A DNA stretch of 64,000 nucleotides from Aphodosoma sp045631465. GTDB lineage: Bacteria > Bacteroidota > Bacteroidia > Bacteroidales > Paludibacteraceae. The position numbers were made by a program, and so were the translations under genes. The notes under the pieces were generated by a model. It saw only the letters and a list, made by a program, of their open reading frames with translations, made no database searches and was not told where the DNA came from. Numbering within the stretch: the stretch's first letter is position 1; the number at the start of each line of letters is the position of its first letter. This document shows positions 17,923-29,333 of the stretch, piece by piece. The stretch spans positions 1 through 64,000 of the forward strand of contig JAZQUV010000044.1 of NCBI GenBank assembly GCA_045631465.1, in the 5' to 3' direction.

Positions 17923-19047
17923 CTATTGTCTAACTATTTTAAGTAATTTATATAATAATATCTCTAAATGAAACAATATAATCTTCGCATTTCCATTCTG
18001 CGCAATTTGCGCCTCTGCCAAGGCCAACTCCTCCATTATCAACACCACATTCTTCTCATGTATGAATCGTGCAAACTTCGACGCAAACTCCATCTCGGCC
18101 CTATTCATATAGGTCAACTGCCTATTATTCAATCGCAAAACAAAATTCTCACGTATCATCCTTTGTGCTTTCTGCAAAAATCTCACCTGCCCATCACGAG
18201 TCAATTTACTCACCTGCTCGGTCCATTGTCGTATCCCTTTCACATCCAAATTCCAAGCCAAACGCATCATCTGCACAAACAACTCAAAATCTCTTTTCGA
18301 CTCCTCGCTTTCTTTCATCAACCCCAACATCTTCCCCCAACTTCCTAGTGCATTCTTCACCAAATATTCCACCTCATCTGCCTCAACATCATATCGTGCA
18401 CGCAACGCCTGCTCCATATCTTTCGCCTCTATTGGCGGCACCGCAATGCGCTGACATCTACTATATATCGTCCCCAACACCTCTTCTGGCCTATCACTCA
18501 CCAACATAAACACCGTATCCTCCGATGGCTCCTCCAATATTTTCAATATCTTATTCGCACACTCCACATTCATCTTCTCTGCTATCCACACTATCATCAC
18601 CTTATATCGACCCTGATAAGCCTTGAACGACAATTTCTTAATCATCTCATCGCCCTCTGTCGTATAAATATGCACGGCTTTCTTATCCGATATAATATCC
18701 ATCCACTCCTCTAGTGTCAAATACGGATTCTCCAACACCGCACTCCTAAACTCCTCTATCGCATCATTACACACTTTCACCCTATCACTTTTCGCAAAAG
18801 GAAACGCAAAATGCAAATCCGGATGCGACAATTTCGCAAACTGAACGCACGACGGACATCGTCCACACGAATCTCCTCCCTCCCTGTGCTCGCAACAAAT
18901 ATATTGAGCCACAGCTATCGCAAGTGCCAATTTACCAACACCTTCCGCCCCCGTATACAACTGTGCATGAGGTATTCGCCCCGAATCAACCATCTCTGCC
19001 AGACGGCGTTTCAAATCGCTATGACCTACTATATCTCTAAAAAACAT
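17923..19047 (-). CDS. holB: DNA polymerase III subunit delta'
   Basis: Protein of 374 residues of the clamp-loader AAA+ family. The modified P-loop TGAEGVGKLALAIA is followed by four zinc-binding cysteines (ICCEH...CGRCPSC) and the SRC motif (YSRCQRI). The P-loop residue after Lys is Leu rather than Thr/Ser, consistent with a non-hydrolysing delta' subunit. It works in the clamp loader that places the beta clamp on DNA. It heads the holB-ricT-like-gldH-trmB cluster. Confidence 0.9.
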   Translation of the reverse strand: MFFRDIVGHSDLKRRLAEMVDSGRIPHAQLYTGAEGVGKLALAIAVAQYICCEHREGGDSCGRCPSCVQFAKLSHPDLHFAFPFAKSDRVKVCNDAIEEFRSAVLENPYLTLEEWMDIISDKKAVHIYTTEGDEMIKKLSFKAYQGRYKVMIVWIAEKMNVECANKILKILEEPSEDTVFMLVSDRPEEVLGTIYSRCQRIAVPPIEAKDMEQALRARYDVEADEVEYLVKNALGSWGKMLGLMKESEESKRDFELFVQMMRLAWNLDVKGIRQWTEQVSKLTRDGQVRFLQKAQRMIRENFVLRLNNRQLTYMNRAEMEFASKFARFIHEKNVVLIMEELALAEAQIAQNGNAKIILFHLEILLYKLLKIVRQ

Positions 19048-19067
19048 ATTTCTCCTAATTTAATCTG

Positions 19068-19075
19068 CAAAGATA
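19068..19075 (-). promoter_or_regulatory. Promoter of holB cluster
   Basis: CAAAGATA reads TATCTTTG on the minus strand, with a TTG (CAA at 19096-19098) 20 bp upstream. The start near 19062 gives a leader of about 15 nt. Confidence 0.65.
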
Positions 19076-19135
19076 ATATTTTTTTTTCAAAAAAACAACA
19101 CCTCTCAAAAACTTGTTTTTTCAAGAATATATTCG

Positions 19136-19143
19136 TAACTTTG
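19136..19143 (+). promoter_or_regulatory. Promoter of the small lipoprotein gene
   Basis: TAACTTTG with TTG at 19113-19115, exactly 20 bp apart, the best-formed plus-strand promoter in this area. The predicted leader is about 55 nt. It is divergent from the holB promoter. Confidence 0.72.
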
Positions 19144-19202
19144 TGCTCTATAAATAAACTTTTGGTCCAAAAACAAATCAAACAAATAAAACGTAATAAA
19201 AT

Positions 19203-19592
19203 ATGAAAAACTTCAAACTACTTCTCATCTCAATCCTCGCCGTATCTGCCATCATCTTCTCTATGTCGTCTTGCTCGCCTAACCCCGATGTCGAATTCGA
19301 CCAAAGCCTCCTCTATGGCAAATGGCAAGAAAACAACTCTCTCCTTTTCGAAGTATACGGAAAAGATGGTTCTGGCTACACTTGGGACGAAGCCGACGAC
19401 GTCACCGAAGCCGAAGCGCAACCTTTCACATGGGGCCTCAATGGCAATATACTAACTCAAGTGCACACTATGGAAATGGGAGGTAATGTACCAAAAGTAT
19501 ACACTGTAATCAAACTAACTGCAACCGAACTCATCTACGAAGACAACTACGGCAACAAACACTCCTTCTGGAAATGGACACAAGCCGAATAA
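19203..19592 (+). CDS. Small lipocalin-like lipoprotein
   Basis: Protein of 129 residues. A lipoprotein signal ends in SMSSC (Cys about 24). The mature part, LLYGKWQENNSLLFEVY, FTWGLNGNILTQVHTM and KLTATELIYED, looks like the lipocalin-like folds common in Bacteroidales lipoproteins. It would be anchored in the outer or inner membrane. No specific ligand can be named. It is followed by 211 bp of repeats. Confidence 0.75.
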   Translation: MKNFKLLLISILAVSAIIFSMSSCSPNPDVEFDQSLLYGKWQENNSLLFEVYGKDGSGYTWDEADDVTEAEAQPFTWGLNGNILTQVHTMEMGGNVPKVYTVIKLTATELIYEDNYGNKHSFWKWTQAE

Positions 19593-19617
19593 CGCAACAA
19601 AATTGCCACCTCCCAAA

Positions 19618-19636
19618 TACACACTCTCAGTGTGTA
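19618..19636. repeat. TACACACTCTCAGTGTGTA palindrome
   Basis: Palindromic repeat unit; another copy is at 19710-19730 and variants lie at 40023-40045 and 40107-40129, always intergenic. Confidence 0.75.
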
Positions 19637-19658
19637 CTCAATCCCAAAATTTCCAAAT

Positions 19659-19690
19659 TTTAAATATACTATACAGCAACCTGCAAGCAA
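19659..19690 (+). repeat. 32-bp dispersed repeat, copy 2
   Basis: Exact inverted copy of 8641-8672, about 11 kb away. It stands between two palindromic repeats in the gap after the small lipoprotein gene. Confidence 0.8.
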
Positions 19691-19709
19691 GGTGCTCCCT
19701 ACCTCAAAA

Positions 19710-19730
19710 ATACACACTCTCAGTGTGTAT
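19710..19730. repeat. ATACACACTCTCAGTGTGTAT palindrome
   Basis: Second copy of the palindrome at 19618-19636, extended by one base on each side. Confidence 0.75.
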
Positions 19731-19803
19731 CAAATAAAAATATAAACGAACGAAGCGAGTAAAATCTTGCTACTTACTACTAACTACTTACTACTGATAA
19801 ATT

Positions 19804-23061
<3,258 letters not shown>

Positions 23062-23076
23062 CGCCCCATTACATAC

Positions 23077-23128
23077 AAAAAAAGAGGCTGCGTCAAAATG
23101 AAAATTTTGGCTCAGCCTCTTTTTTTTA
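23077..23128 (+). terminator. Terminator after the AsmA-like gene
   Basis: A-tract, AGAGGCTG/CAGCCTCT stem with partial inner pairing, and a run of eight T. It is the same hairpin as at 109-150 and directly adjoins the MITE-like repeat. Confidence 0.85.
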
Positions 23129-23248
23129 GATGCGTCAGAATGCCTAAAGTGCAAGGCATTGAAATTTAAGCTGAAAGGAGTGTACTGAAGTACATGACTG
23201 AAGCTTAATATTGAGAATAACGTAGCAATTTAGGTATTATGACACATC
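23129..23248 (+). repeat. MITE-like repeat, copy 2 (complete)
   Basis: A 120-bp element whose first 24 bases and the inverse of its last 24 bases agree at about 19 positions (both begin GATG-GTCA-AAT-CCTAAA). The interior holds further palindromes and no reading frame. It is nearly identical, inverted, to 1-107. Each copy lies just beyond the same terminator hairpin. Confidence 0.8.
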
Positions 23249-23268
23249 GTCTTATATCTTAAATCCAT

Positions 23269-23784
23269 CTAATCCTCCAAATAATCAATCGGATTCAAGT
23301 AGAACATCTTCTTCCATCCATCAGTCGAAGTATCAATTCTCCACGGATAAGGCACAAAAGTAAATATAGCAAAATGCAAATGAGATGGAGTCTTAGCCGC
23401 ACTACCAGTATTTCCCACTGTACCAATCACCGATTTATGCGACACAAAATCGCCCTCTTTCACCAAAATTTCATTCAAATGAGCATAATAATACACCCTC
23501 CATTTTGGACCCAACACCGTAACATAATTACCGCCACTACTCAAATACCCCGTCGAAACCACCACACCTAAAGTCGCTGAATGAATATTCGTGCCACGTC
23601 GCGCAAAAATATCCACCCCTTTATGCACTCTTGCACGACCGCCCCAAGGGTACCAAAACGTCTTGTGGTTATAATCCCCACTACCAGCCCCATCCACAGG
23701 CATCTGCAAATTCTGAGGCATCACCAACCCCAACACAAAAATAGCAAACAATACCCAAAAAGAAATTTTCAATACTTTTTTCAT
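23269..23784 (-). CDS. M23-family metallopeptidase
   Basis: Protein of 171 residues with an N-terminal membrane segment or signal (about 7-24) and a LytM/M23 domain. The zinc and catalytic motifs are complete: HKGVDIFA (His and Asp), YYAHL, and SHLHFAI. Such enzymes cut peptide cross-links in peptidoglycan. It has its own promoter and no partner genes, and the domain fills nearly the whole protein, so it is a minimal periplasmic endopeptidase. Confidence 0.92.
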   Translation of the reverse strand: MKKVLKISFWVLFAIFVLGLVMPQNLQMPVDGAGSGDYNHKTFWYPWGGRARVHKGVDIFARRGTNIHSATLGVVVSTGYLSSGGNYVTVLGPKWRVYYYAHLNEILVKEGDFVSHKSVIGTVGNTGSAAKTPSHLHFAIFTFVPYPWRIDTSTDGWKKMFYLNPIDYLED

Positions 23785-23822
23785 ACCAATCCAAATAATT
23801 AATGTTCACTTTAATTTGCCTA

Positions 23823-23830
23823 CAAAGTTA
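23823..23830 (-). promoter_or_regulatory. Promoter of the M23 peptidase gene
   Basis: CAAAGTTA reads TAACTTTG on the minus strand, with a TTG (CAA at 23850-23852) 19 bp upstream. Predicted leader about 30 nt. Confidence 0.65.
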
Positions 23831-23965
23831 CAACTTTTCCTCCAACCAACAAAACATATCCCCCCCCAAAACACACCATCACACTTTTATCAAGATAATT
23901 TGTCTGTCCCAATATTTTTTATACCCTTACAAATCAAACGTATCCCTAAAAAACAACAACTCTGC

Positions 23966-24479
23966 TTATAATGCAAATTTTCGTTTCCGATTCTTGCCCT
24001 CTCTTTTATATGAAACATGAATCCACTCACCCCCATTTTCCCAAATCAGTTGATCGTAATTTCCCTGTTTATCAATAATTATTATATAATACCTTATTCT
24101 GTTTAATTGACCCAGTCGTAATATCTACAGCTTCACCTTTTTGATGCTGACTTTTAGCAACGCCCCCTACTCGCTTATTCAATTTTGGAGCTCTATACCC
24201 ACTATTCACTTTAATATATTTCCCATATTCTCGACGAACCGGGATTAATACATTATCAATAAGAGCCTGTAAATTTTCCTCAACATCAGCATTTTCAGGA
24301 GTATTATCTATAGAATAACAAAGAGCAGTCCAACTGAAACACAACTCTTCAACCTCAAAACAAGGAATATTCAGTCGAACCTTAAATTCTTGTTCTATCT
24401 TATTATAATTCCAACTGATTAAACCAATAATCAAGGTACCAAACAAAACAACTATCAACCATCTCTTCATAATAAACAA
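23966..24479 (-). pseudogene. M15-type D-Ala-D-Ala carboxypeptidase-like gene, frameshifted
   Basis: The first frame (24072-24479, 135 residues) has an N-terminal membrane anchor and the M15_3 core: VNSGYRAPKLNKRVGG, SQHQKGEAVDITTG (zinc His and Asp). It then stops in an AT-rich run. One base out of frame, the sequence continues to 23966 as IIDKQGNYDQLIWENGGEWI and HVSYKREGKNRKRK, which is the expected end of this family (QLIWE...WIHVSY). So a single-base change within the ATAATAATTATT run has split the gene. It could be a recent mutation, a sequencing error, or slippage-rescued expression. Confidence 0.8.
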
Positions 24480-24567
24480 ATGATTATCTATACACCCACA
24501 TTATTACATTTCCCTCTACTCTACCTAGTATCCATTGCTAATAACCAATTTAACCAACTCAAATAAC

Positions 24568-24726
24568 CTAGTCCCACTTTCCACCTAACCATATCCACAC
24601 AAAAAACAACACTCCTCCAATCAACGCCCCACTCGGTTTCACACCAATAACCAACTGAATCAGAGCAAGCACTACCCCAATCACAATCATAACCAAAATA
24701 CGTTTAGGTTTAGACTCTATTTTCAT
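24568..24726 (-). CDS. Small two-helix membrane protein
   Basis: A 52-residue reading frame. A basic start (MKIESKPKR) precedes two hydrophobic segments (about 10-29 and 34-47) separated by VKPSGA, then ends GGKWD. It begins 10 bp after the stop of the next membrane protein gene and runs in the same direction, so it looks like the last gene of the Ca2+ ATPase group. Function unknown; small partners of P-type ATPases exist in other organisms, but nothing here proves such a role. Confidence 0.6.
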   Translation of the reverse strand: MKIESKPKRILVMIVIGVVLALIQLVIGVKPSGALIGGVLFFVWIWLGGKWD

Positions 24727-24736
24727 CTAAAAAACG

Positions 24737-25087
24737 TTAACACATAAATAAAAAAATTAATGCTGGCGACAAAGAAATTAGACATACCAAGATATAATAT
24801 ATCCACATGATAAGATCCGCAAATAAACCTTTTGACTCTTCTAATACTACATTCCAAAAATCTTTATATAAAACTTTAAGATAATAACCTAACATCAACA
24901 TTACATCAACAAACAACAATAAAATTGTAGCAAAAGAAGTATCAAAAAAAGACAATATACCAACCAACAATAATTGTATAAAAAAGATAATTATTGCACT
25001 CTTTATTGGCAAAAAGAAACATTTCTTTGAAGCTAACTTAAATCTAAGTAAATAGCCCTTAAAATCACCATTAATTTCTGTTTTCAT
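24737..25087 (-). CDS. Membrane protein of unknown function
   Basis: Protein of 116 residues with three hydrophobic segments (about 27-46, 52-69, 91-114) and a basic N-terminal tail. I do not recognise the family. It lies 11 bp downstream of the Ca2+ ATPase gene and 10 bp upstream of another small membrane protein, so the three probably form one transcript. AT-rich codons match the neighbouring island. Confidence 0.65.
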   Translation of the reverse strand: MKTEINGDFKGYLLRFKLASKKCFFLPIKSAIIIFFIQLLLVGILSFFDTSFATILLLFVDVMLMLGYYLKVLYKDFWNVVLEESKGLFADLIMWIYYILVCLISLSPALIFLFMC

Positions 25088-25098
25088 AACAATTCAAT

Positions 25099-27858
25099 TT
25101 ATTTATTAAAAATCTTATTTTGTAAAAATCTAAAAATATCAGCGACAAACAAAACAGGAGAAGTAATTAATATAATCCAAAGCCAATCTAAAAAAGATAA
25201 GGCAGAAACATTAAATAATGGACCTGCAAAAGAAACGATTAAAATCTGACCTAAAAGAATAACTAAAGCTATTCCAACAAAACCATAACTAAAAGATTCT
25301 TTAACTAATTGAGGATTCACAAAAAGATCTTTAACATCCTGTATTAAACTTCTATTTGTTGAAAAATATTTAGCATTAAATAAATTCCAAAATTGCAACA
25401 TTACAAAAATTGAGAAAAATACACCCAATTCATAAGGGTCAAGATGCGATTTTATCTTTGTCATATCCATAACTCCACTAACCATTAAAGTCAAAGAATC
25501 CATGCACAATAAATCCGAAACAGAGGATATGTTTTTATGCCACAATAATTGCCATAAACTAGCTAATAGAATAAAAAATACCACACCTATTCCCAATATT
25601 CGATATGACATTCGTCGATTAATTATATGACTATTAGGATTACGTGGTTTATCATTCAAAACATTTTTATCTGCAGGTAACGACGACAATGCCATTGCGG
25701 CAAATGTATCCATTATCAAATTGACCCACAACATTTGAGTTACAGTTAACGGAGAATCTAAACCAATAAAAGAACCTAAAAGAACTATTAAACACGCGCA
25801 AACATTAATTGTCATTTGAAATATTATAAAACGACGTATATTCAAATACAAAGAACGCCCCCACAATACAGCCTTATTTATACTTGAAAAAGAATTATCT
25901 ATAATCGTTATATCACTAGCCTCTTTAGCTCTTGATGTTCCGTCTCCCATTGACAATCCAACCTGAGCCTTACTTAATGCAGGGGCATCATTAGTACCAT
26001 CTCCTGTAACAGCCACGACTTCACCATTTTCTTGCAACAATGTAACCAATCGAGCTTTATCACTAGGTCGAGCGCGAGAAATAATTTTAAAATTTTCATC
26101 AGCCAATAATTTCCTTGCTGTTTCATCATCCATTTCAGCAAATTCAGGCCCTGTTAATGTCTGAATCTCTTCATTTGATCCAAACAAACCAATCTGACGC
26201 CCAACCTCATTTGCAGTTATCGGATTATCCCCTGTTACAATAACAACACGAATACCAGACTTATTTCTACAAATATCTATAGCTTCCTTAACATCATCTC
26301 TAACTGGATCAGCAATACCAACTACACCCAAAAATATCACTTCATTATCGTCGTTATCTGCATATTGATACGCAAATCCTAATGTACGCATTGCTTTTTC
26401 TTGATAACTACGCAACACAAAATTAACATGCTCTTTTGTTTGATTTCCTGCGATAATATCCGACATTGCCAAAACAATTTCTGGTGCTCCCTTTATAAAA
26501 CGAATTGGTCTATCACCTTCTTGCATCACAGCAATTGTCTCCATATATTTCTTTTCCGTAGAAAATGGTATTTGCTTTACCACTACAGCTGCATCTCGGT
26601 ATATTGTATAATCTGGACCATTTTTGTGCATCCACTTCAAAAGAGCTACTTCTGTTGGATTTCCTATGACAACTAATTTGTCATCATTGTCCTTAAACAC
26701 CTCAGCAGTAGAATTTATCGCCATATTTTGACGCACAAGTTCAAATTCCTCTTCTACACCATAAAAATCATACTCCATCACCGTCATTTGATTTTTGGTC
26801 AACGTACCCGTTTTATCTGTACAAATTATAGTTGTTGCACCCATAGTCTCACATGCATGAAGTTTACGCACTAAATTATTCTCTTTTAGCATTCTTCTCA
26901 TACTCAAAGCAAGACTAACAGTTACACTCATAGGCAAACCCTCTGGTACGGCAACAACAATCAAAGTAACCGCAATCATAATTGAATTTAAAGTAAACTC
27001 GGCAAATTCAATAAAATTAATATTTCCTATGGTGTGATTATCATGGGTAAAAAAATAAATCATTCGTCCGACAACTATTAATGCTGCCAAGACAAAACTC
27101 ACATAAGAAATCCATTTTCCTAATTCCGACAATTGCTTATTTAATGGAGTTTCAACATCACTTCCTTCGCGAGTCTTGATAACACCCTTACCCTCTTCAG
27201 TATCCATACCAATAGCTGTAACTTTATAGTATGCATTACCTTCTATTACAGTAGAACCTCTTAATAAGAAATTAGAAGCATATGTTGCATCTTCATCAAA
27301 CTTATCCTCTTCTATAGTCTTATGAGCATACATTTCTCCTGTAAAGTTAGACTCGTCAACGAGCAACGAAATTGCCTCCAATAAAACTCCATCCGCAGGC
27401 ACTTCATCTCCACCTTCTAATTTAATAATATCCCCAACTACAACATCCTGTCTCTTTATAGTTACCAGAGAAGGTCTACTTTTTTCTGTTGCTCTACGCA
27501 CCACTTTCACTGGTCTAGAATCTTTTACCTTATTCAACACATCAAACTCTTTCCCCGCTTTTAATTCAAAAATAAAAGCTACACCTGTGGCTAACAATAA
27601 TGCGAGTAACACTCCTATAGGTTCAAACAATAACGACAAACCTTTATTCATATAAAGGATTTCATATATTGAAATACCAACAGATAAAACAAATACAACT
27701 AAAAGAACAATAATTATTGGATCTTTAAATTTTTCAAGATATTGTTTCCAAAGAGGGTCCTTCTCTGGTGGCAATATTATATTCCTGTTCAACCCCTCTT
27801 GCACAATAACGGAGTCTGAGACTAAACAATCTTTTATAAATAAATTCCTTTTACCCAT
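25099..27858 (-). CDS. PMCA-type calcium-transporting P-type ATPase
   Basis: Protein of 919 residues of the type IIB P-type ATPases. The phosphorylation motif is CTDKTGTLT (D348), the hinge motif GDGTNDAPALS is present, and PEGLPM (305-310) forms the M4 ion site. The actuator motif is TGEM (173-176) where TGES is usual; the catalytic Glu is kept. About ten membrane segments are seen. It should export Ca2+ from the cytoplasm. No calmodulin-type autoinhibitory tail is evident. It follows the tubulin-like operon in the same direction. Confidence 0.92.
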   Translation of the reverse strand: MGKRNLFIKDCLVSDSVIVQEGLNRNIILPPEKDPLWKQYLEKFKDPIIIVLLVVFVLSVGISIYEILYMNKGLSLLFEPIGVLLALLLATGVAFIFELKAGKEFDVLNKVKDSRPVKVVRRATEKSRPSLVTIKRQDVVVGDIIKLEGGDEVPADGVLLEAISLLVDESNFTGEMYAHKTIEEDKFDEDATYASNFLLRGSTVIEGNAYYKVTAIGMDTEEGKGVIKTREGSDVETPLNKQLSELGKWISYVSFVLAALIVVGRMIYFFTHDNHTIGNINFIEFAEFTLNSIMIAVTLIVVAVPEGLPMSVTVSLALSMRRMLKENNLVRKLHACETMGATTIICTDKTGTLTKNQMTVMEYDFYGVEEEFELVRQNMAINSTAEVFKDNDDKLVVIGNPTEVALLKWMHKNGPDYTIYRDAAVVVKQIPFSTEKKYMETIAVMQEGDRPIRFIKGAPEIVLAMSDIIAGNQTKEHVNFVLRSYQEKAMRTLGFAYQYADNDDNEVIFLGVVGIADPVRDDVKEAIDICRNKSGIRVVIVTGDNPITANEVGRQIGLFGSNEEIQTLTGPEFAEMDDETARKLLADENFKIISRARPSDKARLVTLLQENGEVVAVTGDGTNDAPALSKAQVGLSMGDGTSRAKEASDITIIDNSFSSINKAVLWGRSLYLNIRRFIIFQMTINVCACLIVLLGSFIGLDSPLTVTQMLWVNLIMDTFAAMALSSLPADKNVLNDKPRNPNSHIINRRMSYRILGIGVVFFILLASLWQLLWHKNISSVSDLLCMDSLTLMVSGVMDMTKIKSHLDPYELGVFFSIFVMLQFWNLFNAKYFSTNRSLIQDVKDLFVNPQLVKESFSYGFVGIALVILLGQILIVSFAGPLFNVSALSFLDWLWIILITSPVLFVADIFRFLQNKIFNK

Positions 27859-27886
27859 AATAAAAAAACATTTTTAATTATCGGCA

Positions 27887-27894
27887 CAAAAATA
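27887..27894 (-). promoter_or_regulatory. Candidate -7 element for the Ca2+ ATPase gene
   Basis: CAAAAATA reads TATTTTTG on the minus strand, 29 bp before the ATPase start. No convincing -33 motif. A weak palindrome (ACAACGTTGT, 27924-27933) between A and T tracts just upstream could terminate the preceding operon. Confidence 0.35.
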
Positions 27895-27939
27895 ATGCAA
27901 AAAAACAATAAATAAAGAAAAAAACAACGTTGTATTTTT

Positions 27940-29298
27940 TTATAACTTTCCTATTATATGTATAAGATTTATATTTGCTTGTATACGATAATATGACTTC
28001 GTAACACTACGAAAATGCTCAGGAATAAACATATCAATATTAGATATATTTTGTAAAGATTTCAATTTATTCTTTATATGATACATTTGTGTTCTATCTT
28101 TATACTCAACAACAACATTTCCCTTTCCTATATGACGATATATCTCATTATATTCAGCCAAAATATTCTTTTTACAACTACTCGACATATTTTCTCTCCA
28201 ATCTAAACCTTCACCACTTAATGTCTTCTTTACTACCATTAAAAACAATGCCGTTTCTTGAGGATTTAATTTTACAAAAAAACGCTCTTTTTCCTCATCT
28301 ATAGATTCAAAATAAACTAAAATCTTTTTCCCTGACATATCACACACAAGCGAACATTTCTTTTGTTTCTTCCCATATGCAACCATATCAAATAACGAGC
28401 GATGAAAACCCGAATACAAGAATTTCGACAAATTATTTTTATTTTCACCACTTTCCAATCGATTATTTTTTTTAAAATAATCATTAAGTAAATGTTGTAT
28501 ATGCTCAATTACACTATCATCCAACTCTATTCTCAAAAAATTACTAAATCTTATTCGCTCCGTATCATCTTCTTCATACTGACTTATAATATCAGATTCA
28601 CTAATTTTAAACAACAAAGATGGTTTAGAATCTATTAAATTTAGAGACAATTTTTTATATAATAAATTCCAGCAAAAACGAGACGTTGACAATGTACATA
28701 ATTCATCACAAATAGAAACAATCTTTTCTTTTGATGCCGAAGGTATCATATACTTAACCACCCTCTCTAAATACTCTCTATCCAACGAGCTAAAATTTTC
28801 TACAATTTGAGGAATATAAATAAAATCAAATCCAACATTAGAAAATTCACCCTTGATAAAAGAAATATTATTTTTAATTTGGTCATTTATGATTGTATTA
28901 TCTTCATTTTCTATATATACAACCATAAGATCCTTAAAAGTCGCATTTACAGAAGGGACTGAATATATTTGCGCATCATACCGAAGTACTTGCTCTACTG
29001 CAAAAATCAAAATTGACTCTAAAGGCACACAAACTCCATCCGACAAAGAGAGTTTTTTCAATATATCAACAACAAGAGCACGAGTCGCATCATCCATGTC
29101 TCGCAAAATAGAAAGAGCTCGAGCAAAGTCCATTCGTTTCGCTTCAACGAGCATCGCATCTGTAATAAAAATGCCCTCCTTTGAAATTAATTTTTCAAAG
29201 AAGTGCATTTCTTTAACATCTACCACAAAATCTGCCTCTATCAGATCTGTAATAACTCTAGCAAAAGCAATTTTATGCTCCCTTGTAAGTTTAAGCAT
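27940..29298 (-). CDS. TerB-like domain protein
   Basis: Protein of 452 residues from the Met at 29298 (five residues longer if 29313 is used). The N-terminal 100 residues follow the TerB pattern: helices with DLIEADFVVDVKEMHFFEKL and a second acidic turn KLSLSDGVCVPLE. TerB domains occur in tellurite/stress systems and can bind metal ions. The middle is unassigned. The end (about 350-450) has a winged-helix-like pattern (LNPQETALFLMVV, then an IYRHIG segment). No signal peptide. It lies about 35 bp after the M48-TerB gene and is probably the last gene of the operon. Confidence 0.75.
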   Translation of the reverse strand: MLKLTREHKIAFARVITDLIEADFVVDVKEMHFFEKLISKEGIFITDAMLVEAKRMDFARALSILRDMDDATRALVVDILKKLSLSDGVCVPLESILIFAVEQVLRYDAQIYSVPSVNATFKDLMVVYIENEDNTIINDQIKNNISFIKGEFSNVGFDFIYIPQIVENFSSLDREYLERVVKYMIPSASKEKIVSICDELCTLSTSRFCWNLLYKKLSLNLIDSKPSLLFKISESDIISQYEEDDTERIRFSNFLRIELDDSVIEHIQHLLNDYFKKNNRLESGENKNNLSKFLYSGFHRSLFDMVAYGKKQKKCSLVCDMSGKKILVYFESIDEEKERFFVKLNPQETALFLMVVKKTLSGEGLDWRENMSSSCKKNILAEYNEIYRHIGKGNVVVEYKDRTQMYHIKNKLKSLQNISNIDMFIPEHFRSVTKSYYRIQANINLIHIIGKL

Positions 29299-29333
29299 TA
29301 AAAATTCTAACAAAAAAACTTAAAAATAAATAT

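Noticed and set aside
23966..24479. Programmed ribosomal frameshift in the M15 gene
   Set aside because: No canonical slippery heptamer with a downstream structure was seen; a mutation or read error is simpler.
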